Assembly: GCA_024449915.1 (NCBI GenBank)
Contig: JAMZAV010000097.1
Location: forward strand, 682,001 to 746,000
Direction of reading: 5' to 3'
Length of the DNA: 64,000 bases
From: Sweltsa coloradensis
Taxonomy: Eukaryota > Arthropoda > Insecta > Plecoptera > Chloroperlidae
The position numbers and the translations under genes were made by a program. Numbering within the stretch: the stretch's first letter is position 1; each line of letters starts with the position of its first letter. The notes under the pieces were generated by a model that was given only the letters and a program-made list of their open reading frames with translations, ran no database searches and was not told the origin of the DNA. Below, piece after piece: positions 53,345 to 64,000 of the stretch.

Positions 53345-56300
53345 CAAGGAGAGTACTATCATTGAGTATATAACCATCCTTAGCTAGAGACGTGACGACC
53401 ATGTTAAATATGTACCAACAATTTCGTCTCACTCATCGAGTTAAAATTGAACTCCCTACGAGCGCTACGAGCGCCAAAAGAGTTTCGAAACCCGTGGCCG
53501 GCATGAATTTATTTAAGGCACCCATAGAGGTGCCCCAAAATTTTTTTAAAGGGACGCCCCCCCACTGGGACGGCCCAGACGAAAATACGTAGAGCCCCCG
53601 GCCCGGAAGTGGTCAAACCCCCCAAACGAAACAACTCGAAAATTATTGCGGGGCCTATTTTAAAAAAAAATATACATTTGGGCAAAAAAAATTTCTTTGG
53701 GTTTCCTTTTGGTAGAAGATTGAAAGATTTTTACAAAGCAGACTTGCAAAAATGGTTATCACGGGAAAATTTTTACAATACTATGACCCCCCTTGTTTTT
53801 AAACAGTTTTTTTTTTAGGGATTTTTAAAATTTGAAGTCTTCATTACCCCTCATTCCTTTAAATTTTTTTGGGTTTTTTTTTAATTTTTTAATATTCCTT
53901 TTTTGAAAAAGGGAGGGGGGTCCCACAAGTGAAATACAATATAGTGTTAGAATAGGGAATTTTAATAAAAAAATTTTTTTTAGGGCGCGGGGGGGGTGTT
54001 TATTTGTAGCAAAAAAATAAAATACATAAATCCCAAAACCAAATTGTATTTTTACGATCTCACTTCAAAAAGGGGGGAAAAGCCCCGATAAAATAAAAAA
54101 AATATTTAATATTTTCAAAAAATTTACGCCGATATTATATTTAAATTCCAAAACGCAAAAAAACCAATAGTATGCAAGTTTGGTGCACCAATGGCGCACA
54201 GTGCAGGCAAAGATTGTCCCCCTTTGTAAACATTTTTTAAAACGGAATGGTTTAGACTTTAAAATAAAAAAAAAATAAATTTAAGTCGGCCGGTGAGAAA
54301 ATTTTATCTGGAAGCTCCCTCCACATACCATGATAATAAATTTTTAGAAATTTCCCAAGAACCATAGACATGGGTTGCTGTCGTTGTAACTTTTTAGAAA
54401 AATTGCTTTAAATTTTTTGTTTTAAAAATTTTTTTTTAGGTTCTCAAATCCCAATTTGTTCCCTGTTTCTTTAAAAACTATCTTTAAAATAGATTGTTTA
54501 AAATAGGTTTACGAAACGAACAAAAAACGAAACAAAAAAATAAACTGGTTTAATTTAGCATTGATTACACCCCAAGTGTTCAGGAAAATTTTACGCCACC
54601 TTGTTTTTGAGTTAAAAGGACAAACAAAACCTTGTTTGGGTTTTTTCTTCTCGTTTTGTTTCGAAGAAAATCAAGAACATCTTTCATTTTTTTAAACATA
54701 TTATTATAAAGAGATTAAAAGTAAACCCAATCAAAAATTCTAGGAATAAAAATTTTTTGGACAAATGAAACATCTTTTTTTTTAGTTTTGTTTAATTGTA
54801 AATTTTTACAATCCCAGTTTAATCTGTTTGTGTTGGGCCCATAGGGGAAAAAAACGACGGGGACATATTTTTACAAACCGAAAAATTTTAATCCGAGGAA
54901 GATGTGGGAAATTTTCGATTTTGTGCGGGTGGGGCTTGATTTGACTGTTGGCATTTTCTAGCCCTTTTTTCTCAGAAAAAACTAATCTTCCCCTCTGCGA
55001 AGAAGGGAATAAATTCCCTTTTTTCCCGGGAAAACCAAATTTTAATACAGGCATTCTGGGTTTCTACTAAATTTGGTTTTAGTATATAGGGGGCGAAAAA
55101 GTGTTTTCCCAGCGTAGAGTTGTGAAGGGCCCCCCCCCGGGTTAAATTTTGTGTAACGCCATTTGCCCGGGCAAACTCAAAGAATAGCTAGAAAGTAACT
55201 AGAATCAGGGGTTTAAAATTTAAAGTGACATGAAAATTAAATTTTGTGGGGTTTTCAAAAAAAACGTTTTTTCCCTTTTCATAAAAGAAAATTGCACCCC
55301 CCAAAAGGGCCTACCCTTTATGTTTTTATTCCACGGACAGGATAAAAAACCTTTTTCTTCCTAGCATGGGAGCATGTTTTTTAAATAGCTGGAATTTTTT
55401 TTGGGTTTTTGATTTACTTTTTTAAAAAAGCATTTAAAAAAAGCCTTATAATATAACCGTATAAAAACTACAAATAATAAATTTAAAAAAAATGTATACA
55501 TAAAATTTTTCAATTTTCCAACTAAAACAATGCGAAACGAAACCCTTTTTAAAAGAAAGTCACACAATTTCCGGGGTTTGCGTAATTTTTGTGTATGAAA
55601 GTGACTTACAAAAAGTTTAGTTTTTTGGAAAATTTGGGCTAAAAAACATGGTTGTTTGTGTGATGTTTTTTTATGAATATAAAAATAATAAAATTTCAAA
55701 AATTTTTAAAAGGGTTTTTAAAATATAAATAGATTTTTTCGATTTGGATTTTTTAATAAGTGGGAAAATTTGACATCATCCGTATTTTTTCGGGCCCTGA
55801 ATGACAAAATATTGATAATCTGAGACTGAAAGGCAAAAATTTACAAAGGGGCCCCGTGTCGATGGGACTACGTGCACTAGTTAGAAAAATATTTTTGGGT
55901 TTTTTTACGAGGAGGGGGGAAGAAATTTCCCATCTGGTCGAACCAAGTTTACGGGAAAGGGGGAAGGAAAAGGGGTTCTCCCCATAGCGGTTTCGACCCC
56001 CTGGTTGTTTTTGAACCAAAATGTAATACTTTAAAACCCAAAAAACAAAAATTAAAAATTTAATGACATTTTTAATTGTTTTGCATTAAAGGCAAATTGG
56101 AAATTTTTTATACGTGGGCTTTGGGGGGTTTTTTGGCCCGGAGGTAAAAGGAATTTTTTTCCCTTTTTTATACCAATCTATAGTGCGTTTACTCGCGAGT
56201 AAAAACCCCAATTTCTCTTCAAAGAGCGGGTTTTTTTGTAGTCAGCTAATTGAATTCTATACAATATCAGACACCGAGGGCAACAAGCCCGAAGATTGAG

Positions 56301-59300
56301 AATAAGTTTAAAATGGAGGGCATAAAAATTTTTAAATTATTTAAAATAAAAATAAGTTTACCCAAATAAACCCCTTTTTTCCCCTTGGGAAATCTTTATT
56401 AAAAAAAATAAAATGCATTAAAAAAAATGGATGATTTTTTGAAAAGTTTTATTCACTTTGAATAAAAAAAAAATCGGATATCATTTACGGTTTTTAGTTT
56501 TTTATTTACATTTTTTGGGTTTTAAGACAAAATATTTTAAAAACCCCCGTAAAATGGGCCAAATTTTTTTTGTTCAAAGGGGAATAAAACTTACAAAAAT
56601 TTACCATTTTTTTTTTAATTTAGAATTTTTTTTTTTTGATTTAAATAATAAATTTCAAGAGTTAAATGTTTGTTTTTGGAAAAAATTATTTATTAATTTA
56701 TGAATTTAAATATTTTTAGGGAAAATTCCTAGTCTAATAACTGGTAAAATTCATCGGCCTTTGTTGCTCCGGAACTGAAATTGTAGTGTGGCCGGCAAAA
56801 ACAGTGGGGCAAAAGTGAGGTTTTCCGAACCTGGTAAAGACAAAACAAAAAAATTTAAATGTTTCCCTTTGAATTGTGATGAGGGTCGTTGAATGCTCGG
56901 CAAAGAATTTCCCTCCCCCACTGATGGTTTACTCGTAAAAACCAGGTTTAACGTGGAATGCAGGGGAATTTACTCTGAAAGTTTTGGGCCGTAAATGCGC
57001 CCCAAAGCGGATAATTTGGGGAAAATTTACCAAGCTCTTTTAAAAAGGGCCCAATTATTTTAATTAGTAATATGTGATTTGACGCCAAGTGTGTAGTTTT
57101 TTGTAAACAATTTGTCAAAGGGCGTTTGAGGATTTATTTTTAAAAATGATTTGCCTACGTTAAAAAAAATCGTTTTTTTTTTGGTGGTGTGTGCGTGTGG
57201 AATTATATGTAAAAAAATTTAAAAAAATTTAAAATAAGTAAAAAAAAAATAGATCTTCTTTATTTTTCGTCTTGCGGGGTGATGTTTGAAGGGGACTTTT
57301 TCTCTTGAATCGCCTGTACGATTGCAGAGCCGCTCGGGGAAAAATTCTACCCCCCCCCAAAGAAGGGGTAAAAAAAATTGTAAAACACAACGCAAATACT
57401 CGCCCCGGGGAAGCAGAGCTTTTGAAAAAATCTATTTGGGTTTATGAAAAAGATTTTTTCCTTTCCCAATGACAACAAAAAAATCATAAAACTCCGTTCA
57501 AAACATTGAAATTTTGGTACATCTTTTATAAAGAAATACCACTAAAACGCCCAACTAAAAATGCGCGCGCACTGGGGGTTTTGATAAATTTCTGCCGAAG
57601 GGTTTGTTTTGGATATAAGTAGGGAAATTTGGGCCAAAAAAATTTGTACATGCACTTAAATAAATTCCCGGAGTTGACCAAAATTGGTAAATTTCGGGGA
57701 TTTCACGAATTTTTTTAAACAAAAACAAAGGGAAATTTAAATTTTCCCAATACTCGAAGATCTCATGGACGATTTTTATCAAGTTAGTTTAGAAATATTT
57801 ATAACAAATTATTAAACCCTTTACCGAAAAAATTGAAACTAGAAAGGGTTTTTAAAAAAATTTTAAAAGGAAAAACACTGAGTGTATGTATGTCCGTCAA
57901 TATGACGAATGAAAAGGGTTTACTTTATTAAGGTTTTTTTGCGCAATATTGTAACCAAAAAATTTAAATTTTTTTATGTAAAAGAATGTTCATTATTTTG
58001 TGCCCTCGTATTTCCCAGTCGATGCTTTCTAACACGCTTTGAGAGTTTTTTTTTATAATCCTTAACAAAAGTTTTGCTTTTGCGCTTTTTGGAAAGGGGG
58101 CTCGGTTCAAATTTCCCCAAAATTTGATTGTTACTTTTTAAAAAGTTCCCCTTTTATATACTTTCCCCATAATATACTTTTTTATAAGGGTTTGGCCCAC
58201 CTACAAAAAATAGCATTAAGCCGCAAAAAACTTCATAATAAAGTTATAATGACAGTTTAGACAAACAAACTTTTAGAAAATTTTAAATAAAAATAAGGGT
58301 AACGTTTTTTTGTTTATTTTTAAAAATATGTAATATATCTAACATTATATTTTACACTAGAAAACAAAATTTTTGGGATGGAATTTAAATTAATCACGAA
58401 ACCTAAAAACGAAAAGGATAAGAAATACACAGAAATCATGCAAAAGGCCCGATTCCGGGGCCTGGCCCCAGTTTTTACCCTTTCTTGTTTTGCCCAAAAC
58501 CAAAAACCCTCCCAATAAGACAATAATAATTGTCTACAAAAATATTTTTATTTTTCACTAAATTCAGAAAATTTAAAAAAACCGCCCCAAAAAGGGAAAA
58601 GAAAACCCCGGATATTGTCACAATTTAGTAAGAAGAACAAAAAAATATAAATTACAATGTTTCTGCGGCCAAAAACCACCCCAAATAGGGAGTGACATAA
58701 TATTGATTCCTCATATTTTAATGGGTTTTCACGTAATAAATTTGGGCAAAAAAAGTGACAGGTTCAGAGATTTTAAGGTCCCCTTTCCAATTTTTTTCAA
58801 GATCGCATAAAGCCGGTTTTTCCCGGGTTTTTTTTAGCGCGAACAAACAGACAAAAAAAAAAAACAAAAAAACCCCCAGAACTAATTTTTTTTTGGGGGG
58901 GGGGGGGCAGTGAAATGTTAGTCTTCGCTTTGTCACCCAAAAAACAATTAATTATGGGTGAGCGAAAAGGAAACGTTTGCGAGCGCAGCGAAGAAACCCT
59001 TTCACAAACTGGAGAAAAAAAAAACTTTTAATGTATTTTTTTTTCTTTTTTTTGTTTTTTTGTTGGTTTTTTTTAGCACGATTCCCGGCCCCAAAAACCC
59101 ATACTCCCATTGGGTTTAAATTTTTTTGGGGGCCTTCGAAATTTTGAACTCAGAAACGGGCCCCGTTTTTGAGCACAAACGAAAAAAATTTTTTCCGTGA
59201 AAAAAACGCAAAAATTTCGATTTTTTTCCATTTTTTAAAAATTTTTTGACCCTTTTAAAAGCTTTGGGCCGAGTAATGATTTTTTCACAGAAAACCCTTG

Positions 59301-62300
59301 TTTCATGAATTTAAAATTTCATGTGAATTTGAGCGTTATCCCAAAAAACATTTAAATTCGAAATTCTCAATTTTTCGAATTTTTCGATTTTTTAAATTTT
59401 TTCGGTTGTAACACCTACATGCTAATGCTTTATCCGATTTTAATGATTTTTTTAAAAGCCTTTAATTTTATGAATTTAAAAAAAATTCGTGTGAAAAATT
59501 TTTAGCGTAATCGCCAAAAAAACAGTTTAGGAAAAAATTTGTTGGGTTTTCTATGAAGTAAAGACCTATTTTCGGACTTTGGGTTGCTATTGGGCCCAGT
59601 ACCTGAGCGAGACCCTTTCCCCCAATTTCTCCGCTCGGGGTTGGGATCAAGGGGTAACCCGGGGAAAAAACCCTTTCTAAAATATGATGTGTTCAAAAAA
59701 ATCACACTTTTAAAAAAACTATATTTTTATAAAGTTCTTACTGAAAAATTGGTTAGATGACAGAAAAGGGCATTGAAGAATCTACCACATTTAAATTTTT
59801 TTTCTTTTAGATCTATTTTGACCATTTGTTGATTGAATAAAAGTGGGTCAAAAAATTTTGGGTTTCAAGAAAAACAAAAAAATTTGGGTTCGTCAATCAC
59901 TAATTTAAATCAGTTAAAAAAACAATTTCAAAAAGAAAATTTTTTAAAAAAAAAGTTTATAAAAAAGAAAATTACCTCCCGAAAAATAGAGGGGAGCTCT
60001 AACTTTAGGGGGGGGGGGGATTTTCGGGTCAAAAAAAATCCCCTGAATTGAAATTAAATTTTTATTTAATTTAAAAAAGTTTTTTTGGTTTTAAAAAATA
60101 TAAATAAATTTTCAGTACCTTAATGCCCCCCAAACGAAGCATCGAATAGTATTTAAAGCAGTGTTAATCCCCAAAAGGGGTTTTTTTCCCTTACCCCCTA
60201 CACTAAAAAAAAAAAAGGGGGGCTTTAAATTATTATGAATTTTAAAAAAAACAGAAACCCAAATTTTTGTTTTCTGTTTCCAAATAAAAAATCTTTAAAA
60301 TTGGGAATTTTCGAGCAGGTCTCATTGGGAAAATCTCCCGTTTTAAAAAAAAGTTTAAAAACCCTTGGATACGATACCCATTTCGTATAAGTCGTTGGTA
60401 AATATAGGCGGTAATTTTTGGGGGTAAAAGTCCGTAAAAAATAAAAAGTCAATTAGTCGTTCAAATAAAAAATTGTCAAAGTTTAAAAAAGCAAAAACGT
60501 TAAACACGGGTTTCTACATTTTCATATTATATTTTTTCCCGGGAAATAATAAAAAATCGGAATGCGGGCTCACCAGTTTTCTGTTTTGAAATGGTCACTT
60601 CGGGTAAAATTTTCTGCCGAGTTTTAAGTCTCGCTTTTAAAAACACGAACTTTACAAACCGATGCTAGATTAATTCCTGGGGAAACTTTTGAATTTTATC
60701 TGGGGAAACCCGTTTTAAAAAAAAACCCCCCCCCCTTTTTAGGGAATTTTTAGACGAGTGACCGAAGCGAAAGGGGGATTCAATAATTCAAGAAAATGGC
60801 ACTTCTTTTGATTTGGTGGTGTGGGTGTCTTCTATGAAAATCAGTTTAAACGTGAATAAAAGGGTTTTGAAATTTTTTAAAAAAATTCCGGGGCGAGTTT
60901 AAACCCTTTTGGGAATGTTAAAAATCAGCTAGTTCCCTTGCGAATGAATCTACAAAGAAATGTAAAGAAAATAGTCTGCAAATGAATTTGGACAATGGTT
61001 TTGCTTTTGAAAAAAATAAAGCCTCCTAGAGGCTAGGAGGGATAGGAAAATATATTTGTAATTTGGGGTTTCAGTGATCGAATTCTTTCACGCCAAGGTA
61101 CCACCCAAAATTCCCCCTCGGAAAAATTTAAAAAAAACTTGCAATCTTTACCGTATTTCGTACTGGCCCATGGTTTTCCCCAAATATTGACACATTGGGC
61201 TGATTGGATGCATTTCAAAAAAAAAATTTTATACTTTTTTTAAAATTTAATCCAGAAAAATTTAAAAAAAGTTTTCCCCACCGGGGGTTTTTTAACCAAG
61301 AAAGTGTTTTAGTTTTCCGGGGAAAATTCGCATTCAAGTAAAATTGCTATGCCTTTGGGAAAATTTCCCATTTCATTTTAAAAAGCAATTTTCACTGTAT
61401 TGAGATTACAAAATACTTTTTAATTCTTTACTTTTTAAAAAAAAACTTCCATCAAGCACTCTATACAAATTTAAATTTTTTTGGGGGTTTGCTAGGGATG
61501 TTGGTGGGATTGAAAAAAAAAAGGAAAAAATTTTAGGGGAAAAAACGTTTTCCCCCTTTTTTTTTCCCGACAGTCGGAAAATTTGAACAATAAACCCCAA
61601 AATTTTAACCCTTATTCAATACATTAAGTTTCAGGGAAAATTTGGGTTGAAAAAAAAAAAATAGATTATTGGGAATTTTTTATTATTAATTTAAACTACA
61701 CCCTTTGATTTCCCAAAAATGATTGCCCGACTTGATATCTCTGCATAAAAGTTAAAATATGAAAGGGGTTCTTTTTTTCGGGGCCTCAACCCAGAGAAAA
61801 AAAAAATTTTTTTTGTTTATTTTGTTTTTAAAAAAAATATCAGTAAAAAGCGGTGCGTTACATTATCCTTTTTCATTTATGTAAATACAAAAGTAAATTA
61901 TCCAGTTTTTTGGTTTGGTTGGGGGGTTTGTTCCCTTTTTTGTTTTATTATTTCTATTTTTATATTGTTTTTTCCTTTTGGGATGTGGGGCTTCCACACA
62001 CACACACAGGGGGCCGGGAAACCCCGTTTTTTAAAATTTTCCTGCATTCAAGATCTGCGCATTTGTTGTAGAATGAAACATTTATTTTTTTATCGTTTTA
62101 TCCCCTTTAGGGAAATGGCACATAGAAATACAATTTGGGGTTTTTTGGGGATTTTATGTATTTATTTTTTGCCCCTTTAAATAAACAAAATTCCCCCGCC
62201 CTTAAAAACATGTTTATTTCTTGTAACCCAAAAAATATGAATGGAATGAAAGGTTTAAAGAAGAGTTCAAATTTAACAACCCCTAAAAAACACTGTATTT

Positions 62301-62735
62301 AAAACTATTTCGTCTCAGTATTGTAAAAATTTTCCCTTGATGACTATTTCGCAAGGGCCGCTTTGGAATATTACAAGGGGCCAAAGAAATTTAAATTTTT
62401 TTTCCCAAAAGTATATTTTTTAAATAGGCGCTCAATAATTTTTGAGGGTAGTTCGTGGGAGTTGCACACTTTCCCGGGGGGCCCATCTACGTAGTTTCGA
62501 TTTTGGGCCGGTCGGTGGGGGAGGGTCGTTGGGAAAATTTTGGGGCGACCCCAAAGGGTGCAATTTCAAATTCATGGGGTGGCCACGAAACCCCCCCCCC
62601 GAAACTCTTGTGGCGCTCGTGCGCCGTAGCAGTGCAAAGTTGAACTCGATGAGTGAGACAGAAATTGTTGGGACAATATTTAACATGGGCGTGACGTCTC
62701 TAGCTAAGGTTCCATACTCAAAGGTACTATATTAT
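53345..62735. repeat. Giant inverted repeat, arms about 4.6 kb, low-quality sequence
   Basis: Mirror pairs around 58045: GTCTCTAGCTAAGG (rc at 53380; 62695), AACTCGATGAGTGAGAC (rc 53430; 62642), AGAGTTTCG.AACCCGTGGCC (53480; rc 62590), GGGAAAATTTTTACAATACT (53765; rc 62320), GCCTATTT..AAAAATATAC (53655; rc 62410). The outer 110 bp of both arms is clean sequence and clearly diverged, so the inverted repeat is at least partly real. Inside, A, T, C and G runs are stretched or shortened everywhere. Helentron-like pieces lie at 58720-58940 (-) and 58955-59520 (+). No gene can be called. Confidence 0.7.
58720..59520. mobile_element. Helentron-like pieces near the centre of the giant inverted repeat
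   Basis: Minus strand 58940 to 58720: TTGGGTGACAAAGCGAAGAC, then CACTGCC..., CGAACAAACAG in reverse, and the GATC..GGGGACC segment, as in subfamily A. Plus strand from about 58955: GGGTGAGCGAAAAGG, GCAGCGAAGAAACCC, AGCACGATTCC, then GAGCGTTATC and CATGCTAATGCTTTATCCG as in subfamily B. Two 5' ends face each other head to head with a 15-bp gap. Noise prevents finding the 3' ends. Confidence 0.55.
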
Positions 62736-63290
62736 TACCTCCCGAAACGAGACGAGAGACGAGCTCTAGCAAGCGTCGCCGGGGACACCTCGCCCCAAAT
62801 TCCAAAACCTTGGTTTGGCCGTGATTAGGGGAGTTTATCTTCCTGAAACTAATGGCGAGCTCTGGCGTCGTCGGGGAACTTTCCCCTTCCCTTTTGATTA
62901 CCTCCCCGACGACGACGACAATGACAACACTGACGGATGACACAGACGGAGATGACAACGACGTAGGGGAACCTTTGCCCTCCATATGCTTGTGGCTGGT
63001 TCTGACCAGCACAGGCCTGTGTCCACCCCTTGTCCCCAGCGTCATCCCTTACGTCCCTCCCTCCGTCTCGATTAGCCTAGTGCACAAATATGAGACGTTA
63101 AGCAATATCCAATCAATCAGTCTTGACGACAGCGACGACAATAACACCACTAACGACGATGACGGCCGCGACGTGAGAATCCCCCCTTTCCTCACCCTGC
63201 TCATGGCTGGTTCTGTCCAGCATGGGACTTTCCTCCCCCACATCCCCCTAGAGTGGCGCATTATGACCTAACACTTGACGCGCCCTTAAT
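62727..63290 (+). repeat. GACGACGA-rich repeat, relatives of the palindromic element
   Basis: Two successive arm pieces share CGAGCTCTAGCAAGCGTCG / GCGAGCTCTGGCGTCGTCGG, then GGTTCTGACCAGCACAGG and CCTAGAGTGGCGCATTATGA CCTAAC, ACTTGACGCG with the left arm of 31312-32045. The last piece ends TTAATCCAAATAAAC as that arm does. It is one-sided, so it cannot fold like the palindromic copy. Confidence 0.65.
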
Positions 63291-63775
63291 CCAAATAAAC
63301 TAAATTTATGTTTGTGGTTTTGCCAATATGGACTGATCGCGGCTACGATTCCTGAGACAGACAGCGTTGGTGTTTGTTGTGTTACCACCTTACCACATCA
63401 CATGTCAACGTGAATTGGTAGTAAGTGCTTTCTAGGCTATACCACAATTGTTATTGCAATTCACATATATAGAACTTCTATGCCCTTGTGATAGAATGCG
63501 TATTGGTTTTAAAACTGTTTAAAAGGTACAACTTGCGATCTTTCCGAAAACACCCAATTCGGCTTGCTTTATACCGCGACTTGACTGCGGCGCTCTCTAG
63601 CGGTCACCTAGATGAATTTGCTTGCACTTAAAAATTTTAAAAATTCTCAATCCAATTATGGCCAACGGTAATACTGACATAAGTATTTTTAAGTCTTATC
63701 AAATATATGGATTGATAAATAATAATTTTTGTGGGAAGCCTGCCCATGGCAATTCATTCCAGGTGTCTATATAAC

Positions 63776-63817
63776 CGTTGAGTGACTAATATATAGCTAT
63801 ATATTAGTCACTCAACG
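63776..63817. repeat. Perfect 42-bp palindrome
   Basis: CGTTGAGTGACTAATATATA is followed by GC and then its exact reverse complement, so all 42 bases are self-complementary with centre AGCT. The flanks (TATAAC / CTATAAC) nearly extend it. No transposon family recognised. Confidence 0.95.
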
Positions 63818-63889
63818 CTATAACTATGTTGCGGATAGGACAATTGTGAAGGGATGTCCGAGGGAATCAATCTCTTGCATTCGAAAATC

Positions 63890-63965
63890 TTGGAAAAACT
63901 TCTGTCAGGATTGCCGGTCTCGACGGGATTTGAAGCCGGGACCTCCCGAATCCGAGCCAACACTG
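63890..63965 (-). repeat. tRNA-like relic (B-box)
   Basis: The minus strand reads GGAGGTCCCGGCTTCAAATC CCGTCGAGACC. GGCTTCAAATCCC resembles a T-loop/B-box inside a 5-bp stem. The A-box half near GTTGGCTCGGATTCG is weak. It is probably a SINE head; it is not a complete tRNA. Confidence 0.4.
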
Positions 63966-64000
63966 ATTGATTGAATTCATTTCATATTTAATTATTTTCA

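Noticed and set aside
53392..62090. Many 60-130-codon frames in the noisy 53-62 kb block
   Set aside because: Frames are created and destroyed by homopolymer errors; residues are dominated by K, N, F and P runs.

Overview
This is a eukaryotic (metazoan) window. It holds two split host genes in a sea of transposable-element remains. The introns obey GT-AG, the proteins are animal nucleolar factors, and the repeat mix is non-LTR retrotransposons, a Penelope-like element, hAT transposons, Helentron-like elements and tRNA-/5S-derived sequences. Unique DNA is sprinkled with the palindrome TAGGCCTA, which I associate with marine deuterostome genomes, so an echinoderm-like animal is my best guess. 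That is inference only.

Host gene 1 (+ strand, CDS 692-21536) is RPP38, the L7Ae-type protein subunit of RNase P/MRP. It has four coding exons (692-819, 8532-8582, 14827-14958, 20738-21536) whose splice phases fit exactly, giving a predicted 369 aa. Its three introns (7.7, 6.2 and 5.8 kb) carry LINE fragments, Helentron-like elements, an apparently undescribed 1500-bp DNA transposon, a THAP-domain relic, tRNA- and 5S-like repeats, and a 2.7-kb palindrome made of two Penelope-like copies. Host gene 2 (- strand, CDS 51830 down to 32610) is UTP14, an SSU-processome protein needed for 18S rRNA maturation. Its seven coding exons give 832 codons in frame throughout. A ~200-bp patch of exon 5 carries stop codons and looks like unpolished sequence. 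The two genes converge tail to tail, about 11 kb apart, and both act in nucleolar RNA processing.

Layout: 1-691 RPP38 5' flank; 692-21536 RPP38; 21.5-32.6 kb intergenic, with a tRNA-like repeat, a nested hAT pair with target-site duplications, three LINE remnants, a Helentron-like copy, a TIR element and a palindromic element beside an orphan exon-like stretch; 32.6-51.8 kb UTP14, whose intron 5 holds a 7-kb nest of Helentron-like copies split by a foldback-like palindrome, and whose intron 2 holds a complete nested hAT pair; 51.9-53.3 kb a full Helentron-like copy and a hAT end; 53.35-62.74 kb a giant inverted repeat (arms about 4.6 kb); 62.7-64 kb a GAC-rich repeat, a perfect 42-bp palindrome and a tRNA-like relic.

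Sequence quality is uneven. About 35.2-41.1, 42.23-42.45 and 53.5-62.5 kb are full of stretched or shrunken homopolymers, as expected of unpolished long-read fill. Reading frames there should not be trusted. Strongest leads: the 1500-bp element with an empty-site paralogue, the Helentron-like family with defined T/T insertion ends, the paired Penelope-like copies with a hammerhead-like hairpin, and the two noisy palindromes.
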